DNA from: an uncultured Prevotellaceae bacterium | Lineage (GTDB): Bacteria > Bacteroidota > Bacteroidia > Bacteroidales > Bacteroidaceae | Assembly: GCA_902761905.1 (NCBI GenBank) | Contig: CACWMK010000001.1 | Coordinates: 62,001 to 126,000 of the forward strand | Length of the DNA: 64,000 nt | Direction of reading: 5' to 3' | Part shown: positions 1-8,224 of the stretch, one piece after another | How positions within the stretch are numbered: position 1 is the first letter of the stretch | How the letters are laid out: each line of letters starts with the position of its first letter | The notes under the pieces: model-generated | Databases searched by the model: none | What the model saw: only the letters and a program-made list of their open reading frames with translations | What the model was told of the DNA's origin: nothing | Position numbers and translations under genes: made by a program

Positions 1-3000
1 CCTTTCAGAATGTAACGCTGCCATTTGGCATCGTAGTTTACGTAGTCGGCCATGAATTCTGCAGTAGCCTCTACCTGCTCGCCATAAGCCTTTAATGTCT
101 CGTCTGTAGGATTGGCTCGATACAGCTCCTCGGCCAAGTATATGTAGTGAGGCTGTTGCCAGATGAGGAACGAACCCGTATTCGATGGCGCCTCGCCAGC
201 CCAAGGATCTGTCATCTTCATCCAACGTACTCCCTTGAATCCCTGTCGTTCGGCTATCTGTCGGGCTACGGGATAAGCTACGTTGTTGTACCACTTCATA
301 ATCTGTGTCAGCACCTCAGGCCGATTCCAAAGAGCGAAATCTACCATGTGCCACCATGCCATCTCCAAGTGTGGACGACCAAACCAACTGTTATAAGTTA
401 GTCCCGTTTCCTGTGGCGGCATATTGTTGGCGCAGTTAATCTGAGTGAGATATTGCGACAGCACTACCCGACGTTCTAGTTCCTTTGCACGTGGATCGGT
501 ACAATGTGAGAAATCTACGATGGCACCAGCGTTCCACCAGGAGTTCCAAAAGCGCAACGTAGCCTTGTGATACTGGTCGTATTCAAAAGCCAAGTTTTTG
601 GCAGGCTGTGCATCCAAATATTCTGCCGATACGGTCAATACATCGTCCTGAGCTGTCAGTTCGAATTCATGATGTCCGCAAACGTCGAGTGTAGCACGTC
701 CTTCCCACTGCAGCAGTACATAATATGTGGTGGCATCAAGTGTACGCTTGATTAGGGCTTTTTGTTTCCCTAGTTCTACAATTATCGACTGATGCTTTTG
801 AGGTTGATTCCAATCGCTGGCATCATCGGCATGCTTGCCTGTAGGGTAGGGGAAACGTATGCTGATAGTAGCACGCTGATCAGAGAGCAACTTACTGGCG
901 ATACGAGTGTATAGCGCGTCTTTAGCAGGAAGAACACCTGTATTTACTTCCACCTGCTGTCCGTCGGCTATAAACTTCGAATTTATTTCGCCATCCAGTA
1001 ACTTTAGCTCCTGATGGATGTTTGTCAGTTCGTTCAGTGCGATAGGCCTGTTGTCTGAATGCCTCAATGATAGACCGATTGTGCCTAAATTCAGATGGTG
1101 TGGGTTTACACGAAAGTATTCCGTTGCTTCTTTATGACGTCCGTCTTCTGCGTGCTTGTATTCCACAGCATATACTTCCTGATGTCCATGCCCGAAGTCG
1201 TAGGCTTTCTCCGATTCTGTGGGCGTCAGATGCTTCGTGTTTGGGAACTGATGCCAGCCCCAGTCGCTCATCGTACAGAGAGGTACGCCGTTCTTGTAGT
1301 CCTGCGGATACGATTGCAGTCCCGTAACGTCGACCGTTGTTGCAAAGTGTCCATTGCCCACTGAGAGTGATGCCAGCGGGTCAACCTTCGTAATAACAGG
1401 GCTATTGCGATTAACAACAGCGTGACGGTCTATAGAGGCCGTCACGTTGTTGATATTGTATCCTAGCTTTTCCATTTCGAGCGAGGCCCATATAAACGGC
1501 CCTACGCCTTTCGCGTCATTGTCGCGAATCGGTTCCGACAGATAATAGTCGAATCCGCCATCGCGTCGTTTGTTCTCGTTAACCGTTCCTTTGGGATTCA
1601 CCTTCTTCAGTGCCGCTTCCACCTCGGGTGTTGCTGCTGGACCGAGCCCTGCTACCGAACAACACTGGGTGAGCGAGATGGTCTTATCCTCGTTTACGCG
1701 GATAAAGTTGTTGATGATGCCTTTATAAGCCTTGATGCCCGCATCTCTGTATTTGGCTCCAAGATAGCCTTTGTTGTAAGCCTTCAACAGCACGTAGGCA
1801 AACATCGACGAACAGGTTGACTCCAGATAGTTGCCCTTGCGACCAGGCTGATCCATCACCTGATACCAAACGCCTGACTTCTTGTCCTGCCATTTGATAA
1901 CGGCATCCAAGTCCTTCTGAAGCAGGTCGATTACCTCCTGACGACGGGCGTAGTTCTCTGGCAGTGCATCGAGCACCTCGATGAGGGCCATTGAGTACCA
2001 ACCCTGCGCGCGTCCCCAGCAGTGTTGTGAGAGTCCTGTTACCTTATCGGCCCAGAAGGTGTTGCGGGTCTCGTCGTAAGCATGACGGTTCAAACCTGTC
2101 TTGGGGTCGAGTGTGCGCTCGTAGGTTATTTTCAGCTGGTTCACTGCATCATCATAAATCTTGTCGATGGCACCTTTCTTAGCCTCTTTAGCAGTTGTGG
2201 TGATAGGTGCTGTAAGGGTGCGGAAGGGCAGACCCATGAAAATGCCATCCAACCAAACCTGATAGGCATAGATGGCTTTGTGCCAAAATACCTTGTCGGC
2301 TATGGTACGAGGCTGATTCTGCAACTGTTTCATCATCGTCTTTATGGCTACCAGGTTCTTAGCCTCGGGCCACTGCTGATACATACGGGTTACGAAATGA
2401 CCTGTACGTACATTGTCTAGGTTGTAATCCAGTATGTTGTAACCACGGATGTTGCCCTTTTCGTTGATCATTGTGTCGGTATATTCCTGACAGTACTGAC
2501 GGATTGCCTCACCGCCATATTTAAGATAGGTGTCAAGCATTCCTTCGAGTTCGATACCCATCACGTAGCTCCATTTTGGTTTTTGTGAGAAATCCAGCAG
2601 ATAGCTCTTGGGGGTGCGCTGCATCTCTGAGTATGTCATCCACTCCGAGTAGTTCTTGTAGGGTGGCTGGAGCAATGACAGCGAACCATTGATAAACAGA
2701 CGGTCGAAGTTCACATTGCGTGTCTTACCGCTCATGAAGTTGCCGTCCTTCACTCCGTTGAAACGACAGTTCTTAACGTTGATATCATATACGAATGTAT
2801 CTTCATCCAGACCGATAATCTGTACACCGTATTTCGACTCCTGACTTGTCACGTTCTCCATGTACACGTTACGTACAATGGGGTAGTAGCCACGACAGCA
2901 TATTTCGTTGTGTTCGTAATCAAGATTGATTTTCAGCACGCTCTCCTTACACTTGCCTACGGTGATGTTACGCATATTGATATTCTCGATAATACCACCA

Positions 3001-4088
3001 CGGCAGCTGTTGGTCTTGATACGCAGCACGCGCTCCAGCTCAGGCGAGTCCATCACACAATCGTGGGCATACACATTCTGGCAACCGCCAGAAATCTCGC
3101 TGCCAACCACCACGCCGCCATGTCCGTTCTTCATCTCGCAGTTACGGATGATGATATTCTTTGACGGCATGTTACGCTCACGCCCGTCGCGATTGCGCCC
3201 GCTCTTGATGGCGATGCAGTCGTCACCAGTGTTGAAGAAACAATCCTCTATCAGCACACGGTCGCAGCATTCTGGGTCGCAACCATCGCCGTTAGGTCCG
3301 TCGTTAATCATTTTCACACGACGAACGGTAATATCGGTAGAGTGTAGGGGATGAATTACCCAGAATGGTGAACGCAGCAGCGTCACGTCCTCCAGCAGTA
3401 TACCCTCGCACTTGTTGAAACTCACCAGCTGTGGGCGCAGACCATCCTTGGCTGTAAACACACGTTCGGGAGTACGCTCTCCTTTTTCATTATACATAGG
3501 TACGCCGTCCTCACCATTCTTCAGCAGACGAGCACGCGAACCACCACGCTGACTGATAGTTCCTTCCTTCCAACCGAAACGGGGATTGCCGTTCCATGGC
3601 CACCATGTTTCGTTGCTGCCGCCACCGTCGATTGTTCCCTTACCGGTGATGGCTATATCCTTTGCCTTGAATGCATATACGCATGGCGACAGATTGAAGC
3701 ACTCCAGTCCCTCCCACGATGTCTCAACGATGGGGTATAGTGCAGGCTCAAACACAAACTCCAAAACTGCGTCCTGTTGTACCTCCAGGTTTACGCCGCT
3801 TTTCAACTCGATAGCTCCCGTATGGAACTTCTGTCCTGCAGGCACTACCACGCGTCCGCCGCCCTTCTTCGAACAGAGATCGATAGCTTTCTGTATAGCC
3901 TTCTGGTTCTTGGCAGCCGTGTTGTCGGTCTTAGCTCCATACTTAGTGATTAAGTATGCCTTGTCGGCAAACTTAGGGGTGCGAATACTCTGCTCAATCT
4001 GTCGATACTGAGCCTCGTTCCACTGCTGGGCTGCTGCTAACAGTGGTGTCAGCATGCAGAGCATCACAATCTGTAGAATCTTCTTCAT
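1..4088 (-). CDS. Secreted multidomain pectinase, GH28-GH105 plus third glycosidase-like region (C-terminus outside window)
   Basis: An open frame runs from ATG at 4088 to the window edge without a stop in the stretches translated (over 1360 codons), so the protein is partial. A signal peptide (MKKILQIVMLCMLTPLLAAA, no lipobox) is followed by a GH28 polygalacturonase domain with its catalytic motifs: GDGCDPECC, NTGDDCIAIKSG near residue 288, GHGG and RIKT. A GH105 unsaturated rhamnogalacturonyl hydrolase domain follows, with WGRAQGWYSMAL near residue 694. From about residue 876 there is a third region with features of alpha/alpha-toroid glycosidases (SVGNGHFATTVD, WFGRPHLEMAWWHM) that I cannot assign to a family. 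The family knowledge says GH28 cleaves galacturonan backbones and GH105 removes unsaturated uronates from lyase products. The fusion would release and trim pectic oligosaccharides in the periplasm or at the surface. Domain calls for GH28 and GH105 are firm; the third is inference. Confidence 0.88.
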   Translation of the reverse strand, partial: MKKILQIVMLCMLTPLLAAAQQWNEAQYRQIEQSIRTPKFADKAYLITKYGAKTDNTAAKNQKAIQKAIDLCSKKGGGRVVVPAGQKFHTGAIELKSGVNLEVQQDAVLEFVFEPALYPIVETSWEGLECFNLSPCVYAFKAKDIAITGKGTIDGGGSNETWWPWNGNPRFGWKEGTISQRGGSRARLLKNGEDGVPMYNEKGERTPERVFTAKDGLRPQLVSFNKCEGILLEDVTLLRSPFWVIHPLHSTDITVRRVKMINDGPNGDGCDPECCDRVLIEDCFFNTGDDCIAIKSGRNRDGRERNMPSKNIIIRNCEMKNGHGGVVVGSEISGGCQNVYAHDCVMDSPELERVLRIKTNSCRGGIIENINMRNITVGKCKESVLKINLDYEHNEICCRGYYPIVRNVYMENVTSQESKYGVQIIGLDEDTFVYDINVKNCRFNGVKDGNFMSGKTRNVNFDRLFINGSLSLLQPPYKNYSEWMTYSEMQRTPKSYLLDFSQKPKWSYVMGIELEGMLDTYLKYGGEAIRQYCQEYTDTMINEKGNIRGYNILDYNLDNVRTGHFVTRMYQQWPEAKNLVAIKTMMKQLQNQPRTIADKVFWHKAIYAYQVWLDGIFMGLPFRTLTAPITTTAKEAKKGAIDKIYDDAVNQLKITYERTLDPKTGLNRHAYDETRNTFWADKVTGLSQHCWGRAQGWYSMALIEVLDALPENYARRQEVIDLLQKDLDAVIKWQDKKSGVWYQVMDQPGRKGNYLESTCSSMFAYVLLKAYNKGYLGAKYRDAGIKAYKGIINNFIRVNEDKTISLTQCCSVAGLGPAATPEVEAALKKVNPKGTVNENKRRDGGFDYYLSEPIRDNDAKGVGPFIWASLEMEKLGYNINNVTASIDRHAVVNRNSPVITKVDPLASLSVGNGHFATTVDVTGLQSYPQDYKNGVPLCTMSDWGWHQFPNTKHLTPTESEKAYDFGHGHQEVYAVEYKHAEDGRHKEATEYFRVNPHHLNLGTIGLSLRHSDNRPIALNELTNIHQELKLLDGEINSKFIADGQQVEVNTGVLPAKDALYTRIASKLLSDQRATISIRFPYPTGKHADDASDWNQPQKHQSIIVELGKQKALIKRTLDATTYYVLLQWEGRATLDVCGHHEFELTAQDDVLTVSAEYLDAQPAKNLAFEYDQYHKATLRFWNSWWNAGAIVDFSHCTDPRAKELERRVVLSQYLTQINCANNMPPQETGLTYNSWFGRPHLEMAWWHMVDFALWNRPEVLTQIMKWYNNVAYPVARQIAERQGFKGVRWMKMTDPWAGEAPSNTGSFLIWQQPHYIYLAEELYRANPTDETLKAYGEQVEATAEFMADYVNYDAKWQRYILK

Positions 4089-4109
4089 AATCTATATTTG
4101 GTCAATGAT

Positions 4110-4171
4110 TTTAGTCCGTAGTCAACGAATTTGGTGCAAATATACAACAAAATCGCGAACTACGGACTAAA
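4110..4171. repeat. 13-bp perfect inverted repeat around the pectinase promoter
   Basis: The arms at 4110-4122 (tttagtccgtagt) and 4159-4171 (actacggactaaa) are exact reverse complements separated by 36 bp. The spacer holds the -7-like box of the pectinase gene. It may be a two-half-site operator, or the ends of a small invertible segment; the sequence cannot decide. Confidence 0.75.
4137..4144 (-). promoter_or_regulatory. Probable promoter -7 box of the pectinase gene
   Basis: The minus strand reads TATATTTG followed by CACC, matching the Bacteroidota -7 element TAnnTTTG, about 49 bp upstream of the start codon. No good -33 TTTG is found at the usual 19-20 bp distance, so this would be a weak or activator-dependent promoter, as is usual for polysaccharide-utilisation genes. 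Confidence 0.5.
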
Positions 4172-4198
4172 TGTCGGATAAAAAAGCAACGTAAACGT

Positions 4199-4975
4199 TT
4201 AACTTTTCAGTGCGTCGAACAGCTTGTCGAGTGCCTCGTCTGCGTCCTTGCTCTCGTTCAGCAATGTCACAAACTTCGATCCGATGATGGCTCCTGCTGC
4301 GTTCTGCTGTGCAGCCTCCAGTGTCTGCTTGTTGCTTATGCCGAAACCTATCATACGTGGGTTACGCAGATTCATCGCGTTGATATGGCGGAAGTACTCC
4401 TGCTTGGCATCGTCGAAACTCTTCTGTGCACCAGTGATGGCCGCACTCGATACCATGTATACAAATCCGTCGGTATTGTCGTCGATAAAGCGGATGCGCT
4501 CCTCGCTTGTCTCGGGTGTTATCAGCATGATTATGCGCAGATCATACTTGTCGGCTATCGGCTTTACTATCTCCTGATAGTCCTTGAATGGTAGGTCAGG
4601 TATGATAGCTCCGCTCACTCCTGATTCTAAGCACGATTTACAAAACTCCTCTATGCCGTAGTGCAGTATTGGGTTCAGATATCCCATCAGCACCAGTGGT
4701 ATCTCCACCTGGTTCTTGATGGCCTTCAACTGTCCGAATAGTGTCTTCAGGTTCATACCGTTCTTCAGTGCCTGTGTGGCGGCACTCTGTATCACCGGTC
4801 CGTCGGCCAGTGGGTCGCTGAATGGTATTCCCACCTCAATCATTGCTATACCGCGGTGTTGCATTGCCAATATCACGTCGCCAGTGCCCTCAAGTGTGGG
4901 GCAACCTGCGCAGAAGTACAGACTCAGGAGCTTCTTGTCCTTGCTGTTTGCGAAAAGTTGATTGATCTTGTTCAT
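4199..4975 (-). CDS. trpA: Tryptophan synthase alpha subunit
   Basis: TrpA cleaves indole-3-glycerol phosphate to glyceraldehyde 3-phosphate and indole, which is channelled to TrpB in the cytoplasmic alpha2-beta2 complex. The 258-residue TIM barrel has normal length and carries the signature VGIPFSDPLADGP, with catalytic residues corresponding to Glu47 and Asp58, and a C-terminal phosphate-binding segment GAIIGSKFV. It is the last gene of the operon, 17 bp after trpF, and is followed by about 110 bp before the pectinase gene. Confidence 0.97.
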   Translation of the reverse strand: MNKINQLFANSKDKKLLSLYFCAGCPTLEGTGDVILAMQHRGIAMIEVGIPFSDPLADGPVIQSAATQALKNGMNLKTLFGQLKAIKNQVEIPLVLMGYLNPILHYGIEEFCKSCLESGVSGAIIPDLPFKDYQEIVKPIADKYDLRIIMLITPETSEERIRFIDDNTDGFVYMVSSAAITGAQKSFDDAKQEYFRHINAMNLRNPRMIGFGISNKQTLEAAQQNAAGAIIGSKFVTLLNESKDADEALDKLFDALKS

Positions 4976-4992
4976 CTTATTTAATTTTTACA

Positions 4993-5685
4993 TTATGTCA
5001 TTTTTACATTCTTCAGAAACCTTCTCAGCGCCATGATGTCTTTAAACCCTGGGGCAGTTTCGAATCGTGAGTTCAGGTCGATGCCTATGCATCTCTTGTG
5101 CCAGAATTTGTTCACACGTTCTGCATCGTCGGGACCTATGCCTCCGCTCAACAGGAATGGCGTTTCGCCTCGGTATTCGCTCAGCACACTCCAGTCAAAC
5201 TTCTCGCCATTGCCGCCCACGCTCTTGCCTTTGGTGTCAAAAAGGAATATGTCGGCCACACCCTTGTAGGCTTCAGTCAGTGCAAAGTCGGCTGCTGTGG
5301 CTATGTTGAATGCCTTTATCACCTTCCAGCCGTTCAGCTGTCTGATATAGTCAGGACGTTCGTGTCCGTGCAGTTGTATCATATCCAGCTGATACTCGTC
5401 GGCAGTGCGCTTCACCAGTTCTATGTCCTCGTCTACAAACACACCCACGCGCTTGCAGTATATAGGCAGATAGTCAGGCTTCTCGCTCACATATCTGCTC
5501 GACCTGGGCCAGAATATCAGTCCCATCATGTCTATGCCCAGTCGTTCTACCTCGCATATGTTATCGGCCTCGCGCATGCCACAAACCTTAACGAGAAAGG
5601 AACTCTCTCGTTGAGCTTGCTCACGTTCGGCTGAGCTCAAGCAAGCTTGGCTCTGCTCTCTCTTAATCGCAACCTTTACTTTCAT
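4993..5685 (-). CDS. trpF: Phosphoribosylanthranilate isomerase with an unusual N-terminal insert
   Basis: TrpF isomerises N-(5-phosphoribosyl)anthranilate to CdRP, the step before TrpC. The core motif KVCGMRE with its catalytic cysteine is at residue 35 and FLFDTK supplies the catalytic aspartate region. TrpF proteins normally begin a few residues before KVCG; here about 28 extra residues, rich in Glu, Gln, Arg and Ser, precede it (MKVKVAIKREQSQA at the start). The DNA encoding them (about 5594-5670) resembles a dispersed palindromic repeat rather than enzyme sequence. The ATG at 5685 overlaps the trpC stop by 4 bp (ATGA), which supports it as the start and suggests translational coupling. 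A start inside the insert cannot be excluded. Confidence 0.93.
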   Translation of the reverse strand: MKVKVAIKREQSQACLSSAEREQAQRESSFLVKVCGMREADNICEVERLGIDMMGLIFWPRSSRYVSEKPDYLPIYCKRVGVFVDEDIELVKRTADEYQLDMIQLHGHERPDYIRQLNGWKVIKAFNIATAADFALTEAYKGVADIFLFDTKGKSVGGNGEKFDWSVLSEYRGETPFLLSGGIGPDDAERVNKFWHKRCIGIDLNSRFETAPGFKDIMALRRFLKNVKMT

Positions 5686-6467
5686 AGTTCCGAGATAAAT
5701 TCTTTGAGCGCTTGTCCTGGGTCGGCTGTCTTCATAAAGTTCTCGCCTATCAGGAAACCGCGGAAACCGGCCTTGCGCAGTGCCTTGACCATATCTGGAT
5801 TCGATATTCCGCTTTCGCTCACCTTCACAGCGTCCTTAGGCAACAGCTCTGCCAGTCGGAACGAGTTCTCTACATCTGTCACAAACGATCCCAGATTGCG
5901 ATTGTTTATTCCGCACATGTCGGGTTCCAGTGCAGCGTACTCCAGTTCCTGTTCCGAGTGCATCTCCAGCAGCACCTCCAGTCCCAGTTCGTGCGCTGTG
6001 TGCAGTAGTGTCTGGCACTCGTCCAGTTTCAGGTCGGCAGCTATCAGCAGCACGGCCGAAGCCCCGCACAGTCGGGCCTGAAACAGCTGATACTCGTCTA
6101 TCACAAAGTTCTTGTACAGCACTGGTATCTTCACACCGCTGCGTCGTGCTATGCTTATAAACTCGTCGCATCCGCCAAAATACTTCTGGTCGGTCAGTAT
6201 GCTCAGCGCTGCAGCACCGTTCTGCTGGTAGCTCAGTGGGATAATGTCGGGCTGTCCGTCTTCCTTTATCCACCCCTTCGATGGCGATTTGCGCTTAAAC
6301 TCGGATATTATGCCCGAATCCGATGTCGTCAGTGCCTGCTTCATCGATGCTGTGCTGAAGTCGAGTATTGCCTCCACCTGTCTGTGCAGCACCTGCGGAG
6401 CTACAGCCTGCTTAGCCGACTCTATCTCTATGCGCTTATGCGCTACGATTTCTTCTAATATGTCCAT
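5682..6467 (-). CDS. trpC: Indole-3-glycerol phosphate synthase
   Basis: TrpC closes and decarboxylates CdRP to indole-3-glycerol phosphate. The 261-residue barrel has ISEFKRKSPSKG (residues 54-64, holding the catalytic Glu and Lys), VLYKNFVIDEYQ with the second catalytic lysine, and the phosphate-binding ESGISN and GFLIGENFM segments. Length is normal and it is a separate protein from TrpF, unlike the enterobacterial fusion. It overlaps trpF by 4 bp and lies 115 bp downstream of trpD, a gap filled by a dispersed repeat. Confidence 0.97.
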   Translation of the reverse strand: MDILEEIVAHKRIEIESAKQAVAPQVLHRQVEAILDFSTASMKQALTTSDSGIISEFKRKSPSKGWIKEDGQPDIIPLSYQQNGAAALSILTDQKYFGGCDEFISIARRSGVKIPVLYKNFVIDEYQLFQARLCGASAVLLIAADLKLDECQTLLHTAHELGLEVLLEMHSEQELEYAALEPDMCGINNRNLGSFVTDVENSFRLAELLPKDAVKVSESGISNPDMVKALRKAGFRGFLIGENFMKTADPGQALKEFISEL

Positions 6468-6481
6468 ATATCTCCGATTAT

Positions 6482-6580
6482 GTCATGTCGAGCGTAGTCG
6501 AGCGCTCGGCTTTGCCGCTTGGCTCTGCCAAGACTTCTCATGAGATCTCTCCATGCGCTTCGCTTAGTCGAGATGACGAT
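6482..6580. repeat. Dispersed palindromic repeat between trpD and trpC
   Basis: The 115-bp gap between two trp genes holds a structured sequence whose ends are imperfect inverted copies (gtcatgtcgagcgtagtcga near 6482 and tcgagatgacga near 6570), with nested short hairpins such as cttggctctgccaag and tgagatctc. It resembles the small interspersed repeats common between genes in Prevotella and relatives, from general knowledge of these genomes. It has no open reading frame of its own. Confidence 0.7.
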
Positions 6581-6582
6581 GC

Positions 6583-7593
6583 TTAACTGTTAAGCTCAAC
6601 GAACTTTTTAAAGGTACGCAGGGCGGCGCCGCTGTCGATACTCTCGCGGGCGATAGCCACACACTCCTCGATACTCTTCTGTCCCTTCTCCAGCACCTGT
6701 ATACCGAATGCTGCGTTTGCCAGTACTATGTTCTTCTGGGCAGGCAGAGCTCGATTCTCCAGCACGCTGTCGAAGATCTGTGCTGCCTCTTCCTCGGTAG
6801 CGCCGCCCACCAGTTCCTCAGGTTTTGCTATCTCGAATCCCAGATCCTGTGGCTTGAATATGCGCTCGTACTGCTTGGTTGTAACCTTAAAGTCGCCAGT
6901 CAGCGAAATCTCGTCGTATCCGTCGATAGAGTTTACGATACCGTAGTCGATACCTATTTTCTGATACACCTGATTATACAGTCGCATCTGGTCCAGATTG
7001 GCCACACCAAGTAACTGACACCGTGGCTGTGATGGATTAACCAATGGGCCCAGCAGATTGAATATTGTTGGGAACTGCAGTGCCTTGCGGATAGGACCCA
7101 CAAACTTCATTGCCTTAGCAAACAGTTGTGCGTGCAGATATACTATACCAGCCTCGTTCAGACTGCGGTTCAGCTTGTCCAAATCGTCGGTAAATTTTAT
7201 GCCGTGGTGCTGTATCACGTTCGATGCTCCGCTCACGCTTGTGGCAGCGTAGTTTCCGTGCTTAGCCACCTTGTAGCCTGCACCTGCAATCACGAAACAT
7301 GATGTAGTCGAGATATTAAACGTGTTCTTGCGGTCGCCTCCTGTGCCCACCACGTCGATGTAACGATCGGCATTCAGAATAGCAGGTACGCCTGTTTCCA
7401 ATATACCATCGCGGAAACCAAGCAGTTCATCTACTGTCACACCACGCATCTGCAGCGCTGTCAGCAGTGCTGTAATCTGTTCTGTAGGATACTCACTCTG
7501 TGTTATACCTATCAGAATATTCTTCATCTCCTCACGAGTCAGTTCCTCGTGGTTCAGCATCCTGTTCAGGATGTCTTTCATTGTCTGTGCCAT
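6583..7593 (-). CDS. trpD: Anthranilate phosphoribosyltransferase
   Basis: TrpD transfers phosphoribose from PRPP to anthranilate. The 336-residue protein shows the family motifs VGTGGDRKNTFNIST (PRPP and Mg binding), KHGNYAATS and the glycine-rich GPIRKALQFPTIFNLLGPL segment. It is not fused to the TrpG glutaminase. Gene order and same-strand spacing (34 bp from trpG) place it in the trp operon. Confidence 0.97.
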   Translation of the reverse strand: MAQTMKDILNRMLNHEELTREEMKNILIGITQSEYPTEQITALLTALQMRGVTVDELLGFRDGILETGVPAILNADRYIDVVGTGGDRKNTFNISTTSCFVIAGAGYKVAKHGNYAATSVSGASNVIQHHGIKFTDDLDKLNRSLNEAGIVYLHAQLFAKAMKFVGPIRKALQFPTIFNLLGPLVNPSQPRCQLLGVANLDQMRLYNQVYQKIGIDYGIVNSIDGYDEISLTGDFKVTTKQYERIFKPQDLGFEIAKPEELVGGATEEEAAQIFDSVLENRALPAQKNIVLANAAFGIQVLEKGQKSIEECVAIARESIDSGAALRTFKKFVELNS

Positions 7594-7627
7594 ATCTCTT
7601 TTAATGTTTAATCTTTAATTTTTAATG
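7594..7627. repeat. Short AT-rich near-tandem repeat in trpG-trpD spacer
   Basis: The spacer is made of degenerate units of the type ttaatgtttaatc/ttaattttt. The same style of low-complexity units occurs at 8192-8224 and 10825-10862, always between genes of this operon. Confidence 0.55.
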
Positions 7628-8191
7628 TTAAAGGAACATCCAGTTCTGTAGCATCTTGCGTCCGTCGGGTGTCAGCACACTCTCTGGGTGGAACTGTATG
7701 CCGCGTATGTTCATTGTCTTGTGGCGTAGTGCCATTATCTGTCCCTCGTCGCTCTCGGCAGTTACCTCCAGACACTCGGGCAGTCCCTCGCGACTTACCA
7801 CCCACGAGTGGTAGCGGCCTATAGTGATGTTACGGTCAATACCGCTGAATATGGGGTCGTCTACCGTGATGTGGCATGGTGTAGCCACTCCGTGGAACAC
7901 GTCTGAGAGGTTCTCCAACTGTCCGCCGAATGCCTCGCCGATGGCCTGATGCCCCAGACACACGCCTAGTATAGGCTTCTTACCGGCATAAGTCTTGATT
8001 ACATCCAGCAGCAGTCCTGCCTCGCTGGGGATACCAGGTCCCGGACTCAGTATTATCTTGCTATAGGGCTCCAGGTCCTGCAGTTCAAACTGATCGTTAC
8101 GCAGCACCGTCACCTCTGCACCTAGTTCCTTCACCAAATGACTCAAGTTGTATGTAAATGAGTCGTAGTTGTCTATAATAACTATCTTCAT
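7628..8191 (-). CDS. trpG: Anthranilate synthase glutamine amidotransferase subunit
   Basis: TrpG releases ammonia from glutamine for TrpE. It is a class I glutaminase of 187 residues with the nucleophile Cys78 in ILGVCLGHQA, the oxyanion loop SPGPGIPSEAG, and the His-Glu pair in QFHPESV. I chose the ATG at 8191 (MKIVIIDNYDSF), where family members begin. The longer frame to 8200 would need a TTG codon lying in the repeat-filled spacer. Confidence 0.96.
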   Translation of the reverse strand: MKIVIIDNYDSFTYNLSHLVKELGAEVTVLRNDQFELQDLEPYSKIILSPGPGIPSEAGLLLDVIKTYAGKKPILGVCLGHQAIGEAFGGQLENLSDVFHGVATPCHITVDDPIFSGIDRNITIGRYHSWVVSREGLPECLEVTAESDEGQIMALRHKTMNIRGIQFHPESVLTPDGRKMLQNWMFL

Positions 8192-8224
8192 AATGTTCAA
8201 TCCTCAATGTTCAATGTTCAATAA
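8192..8224. repeat. Near-tandem AATGTTCAAT units between trpE and trpG
   Basis: The spacer reads as three or four degenerate copies of a ten-base unit (aatgttcaat, cctcaatgtt, caatgttcaa). It is noncoding and lies just before the trpG start. Confidence 0.6.

Noticed and set aside
5098-5634. Long plus-strand frame opposite trpF
   Set aside because: Antisense shadow of a real gene; no recognisable domain and biased residue mix. Similar shadows opposite trpB, trpE, glnN and valS were dropped for the same reason.
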